A stretch of 5,914 bases of DNA, taken from NCBI GenBank assembly GCA_041676005.1, contig JBAYST010000040.1, forward strand, positions 1-5,914. Reading direction: 5' to 3'. Below, one piece after another: positions 1-5,914 of this stretch; the first letter of the stretch is position 1, and each line of letters starts with the position of its first letter. The notes under the pieces were generated by a model. The model made no database searches, was not told the DNA's origin, and saw only the letters and a list, made by a program, of their open reading frames with translations. The stretch comes from JBAYST01 sp041676005. Lineage in GTDB: Bacteria; Bacillota_I; Bacilli_A; RFN20; CAG-826. Made by a program: the position numbers and the translations under genes.

Positions 1-800
1 ATGGACATAGCACCATTGAAGATTTTAAAAACTCATTTCGCGGTTGGAAATTGATGGCGCTTTGGTTTAACCCCAATTTGATGTGGTTTTATAAAAATGC
101 TGACTTTATTATTACTCCTACGCTGTATTCCAAAAAATGTATTGATAATTATAAGTTAGGAACCGAAGTGATTCATGTTTCAAACGGAATCGAACCAAAA
201 GATTATGCACTCGATAAAAAGAAGATTACTGATTTTAAAAAACATTTCAAAATCACCGATGAACATGTCGTGATCAGTGTTGGTTTTCCTTTTAATAGAA
301 AAGGAATCAAAGATTTCTTTGAAATTGCTAGGCAAAGACCTGAAACAAAGTTCATTTGGTTTGGTTTTTTGCAAAACATTCTCATTTCAAGAGATGTTAA
401 AAAAGCGATTAGACAAAAGCCTGAAAATGTTTTGATGCCCGGCTATATTGATAACGCGATTATCAAAGGAGCATACCGCTATGCAGAATGTTTACTTTTC
501 CCTTCTTATGAAGAAACTGAAGGAATTGTCGTTTTAGAAGCATTGGCATCTAGTTGTCCAGTTTTAATTCGCGATATCGGTGTTTATGCGGACTGGCTCA
601 AAGATGGACGAGATTGTTATAAGGCTCGAAATAATGATGAGTTTTTAGAAAAACTAGATTATCTAATGTCACACGATAATACAAAAATTGTGGAAAATGG
701 TTTTAAACTCGTCGAAGAAAGAACATTAGAAAAATGTGGTCAAGAGCTTAAAAAAGCTTATGAACAACTACTGAAAAAATTTAAAAAAGCCGTTAAATAG
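1..800 (+). CDS. GT4-family glycosyltransferase, probable diacylglycerol glucosyltransferase (5' end cut by window)
   Basis: Seen: the frame whose first full codon is at position 3 is open from the left edge to TAG at 798-800, giving 265 visible residues. The TTG/ATG at 51-56 is internal, because conserved sequence precedes it (GHSTIEDFKNSF at 3-38). Downstream come a NADFIITPTLYSK segment, a SNGI motif and a GFPFNRKG segment at the linker between the two Rossmann domains. The donor-binding EX7E motif follows in YEETEGIVVLEALAS, with its glutamates at codons 513-515 and 537-539. Family knowledge: GT4 enzymes are GT-B retaining transferases that take sugar from a nucleotide-sugar. This Firmicute subgroup, with HSTxEDFxNSF and FPSYEETEGIVVLEALAS, includes synthases of mono- and diglucosyl-diacylglycerol at the inner membrane face, often as a tandem pair. 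Inferred: roughly the first 100 residues lie outside the window, and the product is a membrane glycolipid or lipoteichoic-acid anchor precursor. The fold is certain; the acceptor is not. No clear terminator follows, so some transcripts may run into rpmE. Confidence 0.9.
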   Translation, partial: GHSTIEDFKNSFRGWKLMALWFNPNLMWFYKNADFIITPTLYSKKCIDNYKLGTEVIHVSNGIEPKDYALDKKKITDFKKHFKITDEHVVISVGFPFNRKGIKDFFEIARQRPETKFIWFGFLQNILISRDVKKAIRQKPENVLMPGYIDNAIIKGAYRYAECLLFPSYEETEGIVVLEALASSCPVLIRDIGVYADWLKDGRDCYKARNNDEFLEKLDYLMSHDNTKIVENGFKLVEERTLEKCGQELKKAYEQLLKKFKKAVK

Positions 801-840
801 AAATTCACTTCAAAGACATAAAATTACTAATCAATTTTAA

Positions 841-870
841 TTGATATTAAATATCTAATTGTGGTATTAT
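841..870 (+). promoter_or_regulatory. Probable sigma-A-type promoter of rpmE with extended -10
   Basis: The -35 element TTGATA (841-846) and -10 element TATTAT (865-870) are separated by 18 bases. A TGG directly before the -10 (862-864) supplies the TGn extension. Transcription would start near 877, leaving a leader of about 50 bases before the rpmE start codon. The assignment rests on consensus match and position only. Confidence 0.65.
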
Positions 871-886
871 CTTAAAGCACGACTTA

Positions 887-907
887 CTTTGGTAGCAAAA
901 ACCAAGG
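887..907 (+). promoter_or_regulatory. Leader hairpin upstream of rpmE, candidate L31 autoregulatory leader
   Basis: CTTTGGT (887-893) pairs with ACCAAGG (901-907): six Watson-Crick pairs and pairings including one T-G wobble across a 7-bp stem, with the loop AGCAAAA (894-900). The stem ends two bases before the purine-rich ribosome binding stretch, so it is well placed to influence initiation. Known: L31 genes in several bacterial groups, Firmicutes included, have structured mRNA leaders proposed to bind L31 itself. Whether this one belongs to such a family is inference from position and structure; no covariance model could be run. Nothing terminator-like (no T-run) follows the stem, so translational control is the more natural reading. 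Confidence 0.45.
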
Positions 908-908
908 C

Positions 909-916
909 GGAAGGAG
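909..916 (+). promoter_or_regulatory. Ribosome binding site of rpmE
   Basis: GGAAGGAG lies 10 bases before the ATG at 927. It directly follows the leader hairpin, so its accessibility may depend on that fold. Confidence 0.75.
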
Positions 917-926
917 TAAAAAGACA

Positions 927-1142
927 ATGAAAAAAGGACTACACCCAAATTATCACAAATGCACAGTGACTTGTTCTTCTTGTGGAACAACATTCGAAAC
1001 CGGTTCTACCCTTGACGAAATCAAGGTTGATACCTGCTCGAATTGTCACCCTTTCTATACCGGGAAGAAGAGATTCGTCCAGGCCGAAGGACGTGTTGAT
1101 AAATTCAACAAAAAATACGGTCTTGATAATAACGAGAAGTAA
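927..1142 (+). CDS. rpmE: 50S ribosomal protein L31, zinc-binding type
   Basis: A 71-residue protein, the usual length for L31. It opens with MKKGLHPNY, the hallmark N-terminus, and continues with the family pattern of two CxxC pairs (Cys16/Cys19 and Cys37/Cys40), a CHPFYTGK stretch at 40-47 and a basic GRVDKFNKKYG tail. Retention of four cysteines places it in the zinc-carrying (C+) class, as opposed to the cysteine-free paralogue (ytiA/rpmE2 type) used under zinc limitation. Known: L31 sits at the subunit interface bridging the central protuberance of the 50S to the 30S head, and C+ L31 also acts as a zinc store. The gene has its own promoter, leader, ribosome binding site and terminator, so it looks monocistronic. 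No Zur-like operator was recognised nearby. Stop is TAA. Confidence 0.97.
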   Translation: MKKGLHPNYHKCTVTCSSCGTTFETGSTLDEIKVDTCSNCHPFYTGKKRFVQAEGRVDKFNKKYGLDNNEK

Positions 1143-1146
1143 ATTC

Positions 1147-1177
1147 AAAAAAACATCCGATGAACGGGTGTTTTTTT
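1147..1177 (+). terminator. Intrinsic terminator after rpmE
   Basis: CATCCG (1154-1159) pairs with CGGGTG (1165-1170) around the 5-base loop ATGAA, with one T-G wobble, followed by a run of seven T (1171-1177). Seven A (1147-1153) precede the stem and can extend it against the T-run. This makes the element symmetric enough to work on both strands, although no opposing gene is present. It starts four bases after the rpmE stop codon. Confidence 0.9.
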
Positions 1178-1204
1178 ATTCTGAGTAAAACAACACTTTA
1201 TTCA

Positions 1205-1234
1205 TTGAATAAATATCAGATAAAATAATATAAT
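1205..1234 (+). promoter_or_regulatory. Probable promoter of the metG operon
   Basis: TTGAAT (1205-1210) and a perfect TATAAT (1229-1234) are separated by 18 bases. The predicted start near 1240 leaves a leader of only about 27 bases. That is too short for a T-box or SAM riboswitch, the elements that often control methionine genes in Firmicutes, so metG here looks constitutively expressed. The surrounding AT-richness lowers the weight of the -35 match. Confidence 0.65.
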
Positions 1235-1251
1235 AAAAGATACGATATTTC

Positions 1252-1258
1252 AGGAGGT
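1252..1258 (+). promoter_or_regulatory. Strong ribosome binding site of metG
   Basis: AGGAGGT is a near-perfect complement of the 16S rRNA 3' end and lies 9 bases before ATG 1268. It fixes the metG start. Confidence 0.85.
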
Positions 1259-1267
1259 CATTTCCCA

Positions 1268-2863
1268 ATGAAAAACAAATTTTATATCACCACCCCAATT
1301 TATTACCCAAGCGCGAAACTTCATATCGGACATGCTTATTCAACGACCCTAACTGATATTTTAGCGCGCTATCATCGAATGCGCGGTGAAGAAACTTATT
1401 TCTTGACCGGTTCAGATGAACACGGGATGAAGATTGAAAAAAATGCTATTGCAGCCGGTCTTTCTCCTCAAGCATTTGTCGATCAGATTGTCATTTCATT
1501 TAAGAATCTTTGGACTGCTTTAGATATTTCTAATGATGATTTCATTCGCACTACCGACCCTAGACATATTGAGACTGTCCAAAAAATCTTTTCAAGACTC
1601 ATCGACAATGGAGATATTTATCTTGGAGTCTATGAGGGATGGTATTGTCGAGAATGCGAAGCTTTTTGGACCGAAACCCAAGTTGGGCCAGAGCATCTTT
1701 GCCCCGACTGTCATCGACCAGTGCAAAAGGCCCAAGAAGATGCATATTTTTTCAAAACTCATAAATATACTGAAAGACTTTTAAAACATTATGCTGAACA
1801 TCCAAATTTCCTTTTGCCGGAATCACGTAAAAACGAAATGGTCAACACATTTATCAAACCCGGTTTAGAAGATCTTTGCGTTTCACGTACCTCTTTTTCT
1901 TGGGGAGTACCAATCATCGAAGATCCCAAACACGTCGTTTATGTTTGGCTTGATGCTTTGACCAATTACATTTCGGCTTTAGGCTATCTAAGTGAAGATG
2001 ATTCATTATTTAAAAAATTCTGGCTTGATGAAAAAAGTGAAAAAGTACATATTTTAGGCGCTGATATCACACGCTTTCACGCGATTTATTGGCCGATGTT
2101 TTTAATGGCGCTAGATTTACCACTTCCAGATCAAGAATTAGTTCACGGTTTGCTCATGACCAAAGAGGGGAAAATGTCTAAATCCAAAGGTAATACGATT
2201 GATCCATTTCCTTTAATTGAACGTTATGGTGTTGATGCTGTGCGATATTATTTAGCGCGCGAGGTTTCTTTCGGTGCTGATGGTCAATTTACTCCCGAGC
2301 AATTCGTCGAAAGAATCAATATGGATTTGGCAAACAATCTCGGCAATCTTTTAAATCGGACAGTTTCGATGATCAATAAATATTTTGAAGGTATAATTCC
2401 AGATTTCTTATCTGGAATAAATCCTTTTGATCAAGAAGTCGAAAACCTAATTGTTTCAACGATTAAAGAATATGAAGAACAGTTTAATAAACTCCATGTC
2501 ACCGAAGCGATTATCGCGGTGATGAAACTCGTTTCTAGAGGAAATAAATATATTGATGAAACAATGCCTTGGGTTCTTGTTAAAGAAGGTAAAAAGCGCG
2601 AATTAGAGTCTTCGATGGCACACCTTGTGCGGATCCTTTATATCGCGGGAATATTGCTTCAACCAATTCTCACCCATAAATCGAGTTTACTTCTTGATCA
2701 AATCGGAATTGAAAAAGAAAAACGGACTTATGAAAGTATTAAAAACGAGCATTTACTCGATCAGATCAAAGTTCAAAAAGGAGAACAATTGTTTCCTCGC
2801 CTTGATGAAACGAGTGAAGTTGCTTATATCGTTGAGAGGATACAAAAAAATGATAAAAATTAA
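1268..2863 (+). CDS. metG: Methionyl-tRNA synthetase (short form)
   Basis: A 531-residue cytosolic class I aminoacyl-tRNA synthetase that charges tRNA-Met, initiator and elongator, with methionine using ATP. Seen: KFYITTPIYYPSAKLHIGH at the N-terminus with HIGH at 19-22. The connective-peptide zinc knuckle has Cys127/Cys130 and Cys145/Cys148. A YVWLDALTNYISALGY segment lies around Trp227, then GADITRFHAIYWPMFLMAL, and the catalytic KMSKS loop at 302-306. The helical anticodon-binding domain fills the remainder, with DLANNLGNLLNRT at its start. The single four-cysteine zinc knuckle matches the Bacillus-type enzyme. The protein ends after the anticodon domain. The EMAP-II/Trbp111-like C-terminal tRNA-binding and dimerisation domain of the 640-670 residue forms is absent, as in several reduced-genome relatives, so this may be a monomer. 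It heads an operon: the start codon of the next gene lies inside its last codons. Stop is TAA. Confidence 0.97.
   Translation: MKNKFYITTPIYYPSAKLHIGHAYSTTLTDILARYHRMRGEETYFLTGSDEHGMKIEKNAIAAGLSPQAFVDQIVISFKNLWTALDISNDDFIRTTDPRHIETVQKIFSRLIDNGDIYLGVYEGWYCRECEAFWTETQVGPEHLCPDCHRPVQKAQEDAYFFKTHKYTERLLKHYAEHPNFLLPESRKNEMVNTFIKPGLEDLCVSRTSFSWGVPIIEDPKHVVYVWLDALTNYISALGYLSEDDSLFKKFWLDEKSEKVHILGADITRFHAIYWPMFLMALDLPLPDQELVHGLLMTKEGKMSKSKGNTIDPFPLIERYGVDAVRYYLAREVSFGADGQFTPEQFVERINMDLANNLGNLLNRTVSMINKYFEGIIPDFLSGINPFDQEVENLIVSTIKEYEEQFNKLHVTEAIIAVMKLVSRGNKYIDETMPWVLVKEGKKRELESSMAHLVRILYIAGILLQPILTHKSSLLLDQIGIEKEKRTYESIKNEHLLDQIKVQKGEQLFPRLDETSEVAYIVERIQKNDKN
2835..2840 (+). promoter_or_regulatory. 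Ribosome binding site of the M6 lipoprotein gene, inside metG
   Basis: AGAGGA lies 9 bases before ATG 2850, within the last codons of metG. This site and the signal peptide directly behind the ATG decide the start. The same frame stays open a further 225 bases upstream, but that part is only metG read in another frame. Confidence 0.7.
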
Positions 2864-4601
2864 AAGAAAAATAATCTTGCCGTCATGTTTTACTTTATTA
2901 ACTGTTTTACTTTTAACAAGTTGTATCAAGGGCGTTTCATCTTCTTCCACTTTAACCGTCGAGGATATCAATCTTTATTTTGTCGGACAAAATTATAAAG
3001 ATTATGGAAATGCTCTGATCACACTCAAAAGTTTCTTAAAAGAAGAGCGATTAGAAATCAGTGACCCTAATTTAGCTTTTTATGATTGTAAAGATCCAGA
3101 TAATGAAAGTTTTCTTATCGAGGATACATTTAATAAAACCGGCGAATATGAAATAAATGTCAAATACAAAGACAAATATACCGCGAATTTTAAAATTGAT
3201 GTCGGAAACGGAGCGTTTGTTCCTGACGAACTCACCTATTTAAGCCAAGACGTTCAAACTAACTATGCACCTGCACTTGGCAATCAAAAAATGCTGGTCA
3301 TCCCGATTAAATTAGAGTCAGGAAGCCTTATCAACTCTTCAACTGCTCAATGGACAACGACAAAACTGCAGAATATCGATAATTATTATTTTGGAACTGT
3401 TCCAAACAGCATTTCTTTAAAAGATTACTATAGTACTGCCTCTTTTGGGAAACTCAATATCACCGGAATGGTGAGCGATGTTTATGAAGAAACTTCCCCA
3501 TCTTTGACGATGTCTGAAATCGATGGTGATACGACTTATCAAAAATTATTTACTCTTATCTCTAGAGCGGTTGAATGGGTAGAAGCTCATTATCCTCTAC
3601 AGGATTGGAAAGAATATGATACGAATGGAGATGGATGCTTAGATTCGGTCCATTTGATTACCAATTTCAATGCTACCAAATGGAATTCACCATTATGGCC
3701 GCACATGTATGAGACTGGGAATACTTCTGGGACTCATGAAAATCCGGTTGCTAATGTTTATTCAATCTCAGCGATCAACCATGTGGGTAGCGCGATTACC
3801 GCGATTCATGAACAAGGTCATATATTTGGGCTTCAAGATTATTATGACTATTCTGACGATGGAACAAGTGCTCGTGACTATGTCGGCCAAGCTGATATGC
3901 AATCGCACAACGTCTTCGATTGGAATAGTTTTTCAAAATTGTCTGTCGGGTGGACAAAACCACTTGTCGTCGATGGAACTTTAGATTCTGTGACCGTAAG
4001 CCTACGTCCTGCTTCTTCTAGTGGAGATTGTTTACTTGTTCCAACTCCTGGCACATGGAATGGATCTGCTTTTGATGAATATATTCTCATCGAATTATTT
4101 ACAAAAGTTGGTAACAACATTAGAGATTGGTTAACTTGGAACAATCTTAAAACCGGTGGAATTCGTCTTTATCACGTCGATGCGAGAATTTATGGTTATG
4201 ATTTCGGTGGTGGAGAATATAACGCTGGTGAAAATGGTGGAATTGTCGACAACGTAAAAACGAGTTCTTATAATCATCACGTTGTCGGAGCGAATAATTC
4301 TTACGACCCTTCTGCATATATGAGCGTTCCAGGTTTTGAAAATTTTAAACTTTTGACCCTCATTCAAAGAGGAGGTGTAAATACTTTTGGAAGTGCTTCA
4401 AAAACGCAAAGACACGCGCTTACATATGATGATTTATTTATCACTGGTTCAAGTTTTACTTTTGAAGCTTATAAACAATTCTTTCTCAAACAATCTTCTC
4501 CTGTGGCAACGAGTATGGATGACGGGACTATTTTCCCTTATACAATTCATTTTGACTCAGTTGACACTGAAAAAGCAGTGATAACGATTACTAAAAATTA
4601 A
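2850..4601 (+). CDS. Lipoprotein M6-type zinc metalloprotease
   Basis: A 583-residue predicted surface-anchored protease. Seen: a basic N-terminus (MIKIKRK), a hydrophobic core and the lipobox LTSC, with Cys25 the lipidated residue. Residues about 30-135 look like a beta-rich Ig-like domain, ending YEINVKYKDKYTANFKIDVG. The peptidase region starts near 140 (GNQKMLVIPIKL) and contains DYYSTASFGKLNITG (192-206), the calcium-loop-like DTNGDGCLD (257-265), the zinc site HEQGHIFGLQD (His320, Glu321, His324, Asp330), DWNSFSKLSVGW (357-368) and GGIRLYHVD (436-444). Family knowledge: this order matches M6 (immune inhibitor A-like) metallopeptidases, in which HExxH supplies two zinc ligands and the catalytic Glu. 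No cell-wall or Por-type sorting signal is seen. Inferred: lipid-anchored outside the membrane, degrading extracellular proteins or peptides; substrate unknown. It overlaps metG by 14 bases and ends 6 bases before rlmD, so it is probably cotranscribed and translationally coupled. All key zinc-site residues are intact. Stop is TAA. Confidence 0.88.
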   Translation: MIKIKRKIILPSCFTLLTVLLLTSCIKGVSSSSTLTVEDINLYFVGQNYKDYGNALITLKSFLKEERLEISDPNLAFYDCKDPDNESFLIEDTFNKTGEYEINVKYKDKYTANFKIDVGNGAFVPDELTYLSQDVQTNYAPALGNQKMLVIPIKLESGSLINSSTAQWTTTKLQNIDNYYFGTVPNSISLKDYYSTASFGKLNITGMVSDVYEETSPSLTMSEIDGDTTYQKLFTLISRAVEWVEAHYPLQDWKEYDTNGDGCLDSVHLITNFNATKWNSPLWPHMYETGNTSGTHENPVANVYSISAINHVGSAITAIHEQGHIFGLQDYYDYSDDGTSARDYVGQADMQSHNVFDWNSFSKLSVGWTKPLVVDGTLDSVTVSLRPASSSGDCLLVPTPGTWNGSAFDEYILIELFTKVGNNIRDWLTWNNLKTGGIRLYHVDARIYGYDFGGGEYNAGENGGIVDNVKTSSYNHHVVGANNSYDPSAYMSVPGFENFKLLTLIQRGGVNTFGSASKTQRHALTYDDLFITGSSFTFEAYKQFFLKQSSPVATSMDDGTIFPYTIHFDSVDTEKAVITITKN

Positions 4602-4607
4602 AATACG

Positions 4608-5914
4608 ATGAAAAGAATAATTAGAGGAACTTGCCTTGATTTATCTAGTGAAGGTAAGGGAATAATTAAAAATGGGAAAGAGACGATTTTTGTCTCCGGT
4701 CTATTCATCGGCGAAGAAGCAGATGTTGAGATTTTATATTCACGAGCCGGAGTTCTTTTTGGTAAGATTATCAAACTACATAAAATCTCTAAAGATCGAA
4801 TCGATCCCAGATGTAAAATTTGCACTATTTGTGGCGGGTGTCAATTTCAGCAACTCGCCTACTCTGCGCAACTGGAATATAAGACTAATCGCGTCAAAGA
4901 AGCACTGAAGAGAATCGCGCATTTAGATGTTATAGTCAAACCGTGTTTAGGGATGGAAAATCCTTACTTTTATCGCAACAAAATACAAGTGCCTTTTGGA
5001 CTAGATAAAAAAGGAAAAATCATCTCTGGTTTTTATAAAGAAAGAAGTCACGAAATCATTCCGGTAGACGAATGTTTTATTGAGGATCGTAGAGCCCATC
5101 CAATCTTAAAAACAATTAAAAAATTGATGAAAGAGATGAGAATTACGCCATATAACGAAGATTTACACACTGGAACTATTCGCCATGTTTTAATTAGAAC
5201 CTCTTTTACTTCTAAGGATTTGATGGTAGTTTTAGTGACGAATCACGCTAACTTTGGTGGCCAAAGAAATTTCGTAAAATCACTAGTGAAAGAACATCCA
5301 GAAATCACGACAATTGTTGGAAATGTGAACTTTAGAAAAACCAATGTTATCTTAGGTGAAAAAGAATATATTTTATTTGGAAAAGGATACATTGAAGATG
5401 AGCTTTTAGGAGTACGTTTTCGAATTTCTGCATCGAGTTTTTATCAAATAAACCCTATGCAAACCGAGGTTCTTTATTCTACTGCTATCAAGGCTGCAAA
5501 TATCACTAAAAATGATGTTTTACTTGATGCGTATTCTGGAGTTGGAACGATAGGTTTAATCATGGCCAAATACACTAAGGAAGTTCTTGCCGTTGAAATC
5601 AATAAAGATGCGATAAAAGATGCGATTAATAATGCTAAAACAAATAACATCACAAACATTAAATTCATTTGTGATGATGCTTCTAAATATTTAAATACGC
5701 TTGACCGAAAACTTGACGTTGTGATTATGGATCCACCTCGTAAAGGATCAGATGAAATATTTTTATCTGCACTGCTTCATAATTTGCCGAAAAGAATTAT
5801 TTATATTTCATGTAATCCTGAAACACTAGCGCGAGATTTATCTACTTTAAGTAAAAAATATGAAATTGAAATAGTTCAACCAATTGATATGTTTCCAATG
5901 ACTAGTCACGTGGA
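4608..5914 (+). CDS. rlmD: 23S rRNA (uracil-5-)-methyltransferase, RlmD/RlmCD type (3' end cut by window)
   Basis: 435 complete codons are visible and the frame runs off the right edge. Seen: an N-terminal TRAM domain (about 1-58, GKGIIKNGKETIFVSGLFIGEEADVEI) for RNA binding. Iron-sulfur ligands are Cys69-x5-Cys75-x2-Cys78 plus Cys156 in PVDECF. Then come SSFYQINPMQTEVLY (276-290), SAM motif I LLDAYSGVGTIGL (305-317), the acidic AVEIN (328-332), DPPRKG (375-380) and the nucleophile Cys402 in ISCNPETLARDL. The last visible residues, IDMFPMTSHV, are followed by the bases GA, which fit the catalytic-base glutamate of the HVE/HLE motif. Family knowledge: RumA/RlmD methylates U1939 of 23S rRNA, and the Bacillus single enzyme RlmCD also methylates U747. 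The visible length suggests only about 15-25 residues are missing. The ATG at 4608 is 6 bases after the previous stop and has no Shine-Dalgarno sequence. No earlier start is possible, because the protease stop codon lies in the same frame. Confidence 0.95.
   Translation, partial: MKRIIRGTCLDLSSEGKGIIKNGKETIFVSGLFIGEEADVEILYSRAGVLFGKIIKLHKISKDRIDPRCKICTICGGCQFQQLAYSAQLEYKTNRVKEALKRIAHLDVIVKPCLGMENPYFYRNKIQVPFGLDKKGKIISGFYKERSHEIIPVDECFIEDRRAHPILKTIKKLMKEMRITPYNEDLHTGTIRHVLIRTSFTSKDLMVVLVTNHANFGGQRNFVKSLVKEHPEITTIVGNVNFRKTNVILGEKEYILFGKGYIEDELLGVRFRISASSFYQINPMQTEVLYSTAIKAANITKNDVLLDAYSGVGTIGLIMAKYTKEVLAVEINKDAIKDAINNAKTNNITNIKFICDDASKYLNTLDRKLDVVIMDPPRKGSDEIFLSALLHNLPKRIIYISCNPETLARDLSTLSKKYEIEIVQPIDMFPMTSHV

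Noticed and set aside
1..54. ATG at position 1 opening a short frame
   Set aside because: It stops at TGA 52-54 after 17 codons, and the overlapping frame from position 3 encodes the conserved HSTxEDF glycosyltransferase segment.
939..1188. Alternative frames over rpmE on both strands (939-1148 minus, 982-1188 plus)
   Set aside because: They are shadows of the L31 gene. The plus-strand one runs through the terminator, and neither has a supported start or recognisable protein.
1143..1267. T-box or SAM riboswitch in front of metG
   Set aside because: The interval holds the rpmE terminator, a promoter and a roughly 27-base leader. There is no room for such a structure and no T-box sequence is seen.
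2625..2849. Upstream extension of the protease frame inside metG (75 extra codons)
   Set aside because: The region codes for conserved MetRS in another frame. The extension has no ribosome binding site and would bury the lipoprotein signal peptide, which sits perfectly at the ATG at 2850.
4366..4581. Strong Shine-Dalgarno-like AGAGGAGGTG (4368-4377) followed by TTG 4387 and a 64-codon frame
   Set aside because: The motif is simply the coding of Arg-Gly-Gly in the protease, the frame lies wholly within that gene, and the translated product shows no domain-like features.
927..4601. A coordinated zinc system (zinc-type L31, zinc-knuckle MetRS, zinc metalloprotease side by side)
   Set aside because: Each family binds zinc on its own account, no Zur-like operator or zinc transporter is present, and a terminator separates rpmE from the other two.
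4598..4908. Overlapping small frames at the start of rlmD (4598-4825 minus, 4672-4908 plus)
   Set aside because: Both overlap the well-supported TRAM and iron-sulfur part of rlmD and show no protein-like conservation or ribosome binding site.

Overview
The window is an ordinary AT-rich bacterial chromosome segment. All five genes lie on the + strand and are tightly packed. The longest gene-free stretches are about 125 bases, and each holds a promoter. The content suggests a low-GC Firmicute/Bacilli relative, possibly one of the uncultured Mollicutes-like or Erysipelotrichia-like gut lineages. The grounds are the Shine-Dalgarno-rich starts, the Firmicute-style GT4 glycolipid glycosyltransferase, the zinc-type L31, a short MetRS without the C-terminal tRNA-binding domain, an M6-type lipoprotein, and an RlmD-like methyltransferase. 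The frames read cleanly with TGG as Trp and TGA never in frame, so the code is the standard bacterial one, not the UGA=Trp mycoplasma code. The lineage is an inference; no phylogeny could be run.

Layout. (1) 1-800: C-terminal two thirds of a GT4 glycosyltransferase, cut by the left edge. It probably makes membrane glycolipids. (2) 801-926: intergenic region with an extended -10 promoter and a short structured leader. (3) 927-1142: rpmE, ribosomal protein L31, closed by an intrinsic terminator at 1147-1177. (4) 1205-1258: promoter and strong ribosome binding site for the next unit. (5) 1268-2863: metG, methionyl-tRNA synthetase. (6) 2850-4601: a lipoprotein M6-type zinc metalloprotease whose start lies inside the end of metG. 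(7) 4608-5914: an RlmD/RlmCD-type 23S rRNA uracil-C5-methyltransferase, open at the right edge and lacking only its last few residues.

How the genes fit together. rpmE is a single-gene unit with its own promoter and terminator and probably leader-mediated control. metG, the lipoprotein protease and rlmD form a presumed operon: a 14-base overlap, then a 6-base gap, with no terminator or promoter visible between them. Three genes (rpmE, metG, rlmD) serve translation. The surface protease is the functional outsider, and its placement inside a translation operon is the most unusual thing here. I found no mobile element, CRISPR array, tRNA, rRNA, toxin-antitoxin or defence system, and no convincing evidence of a new multi-gene system.
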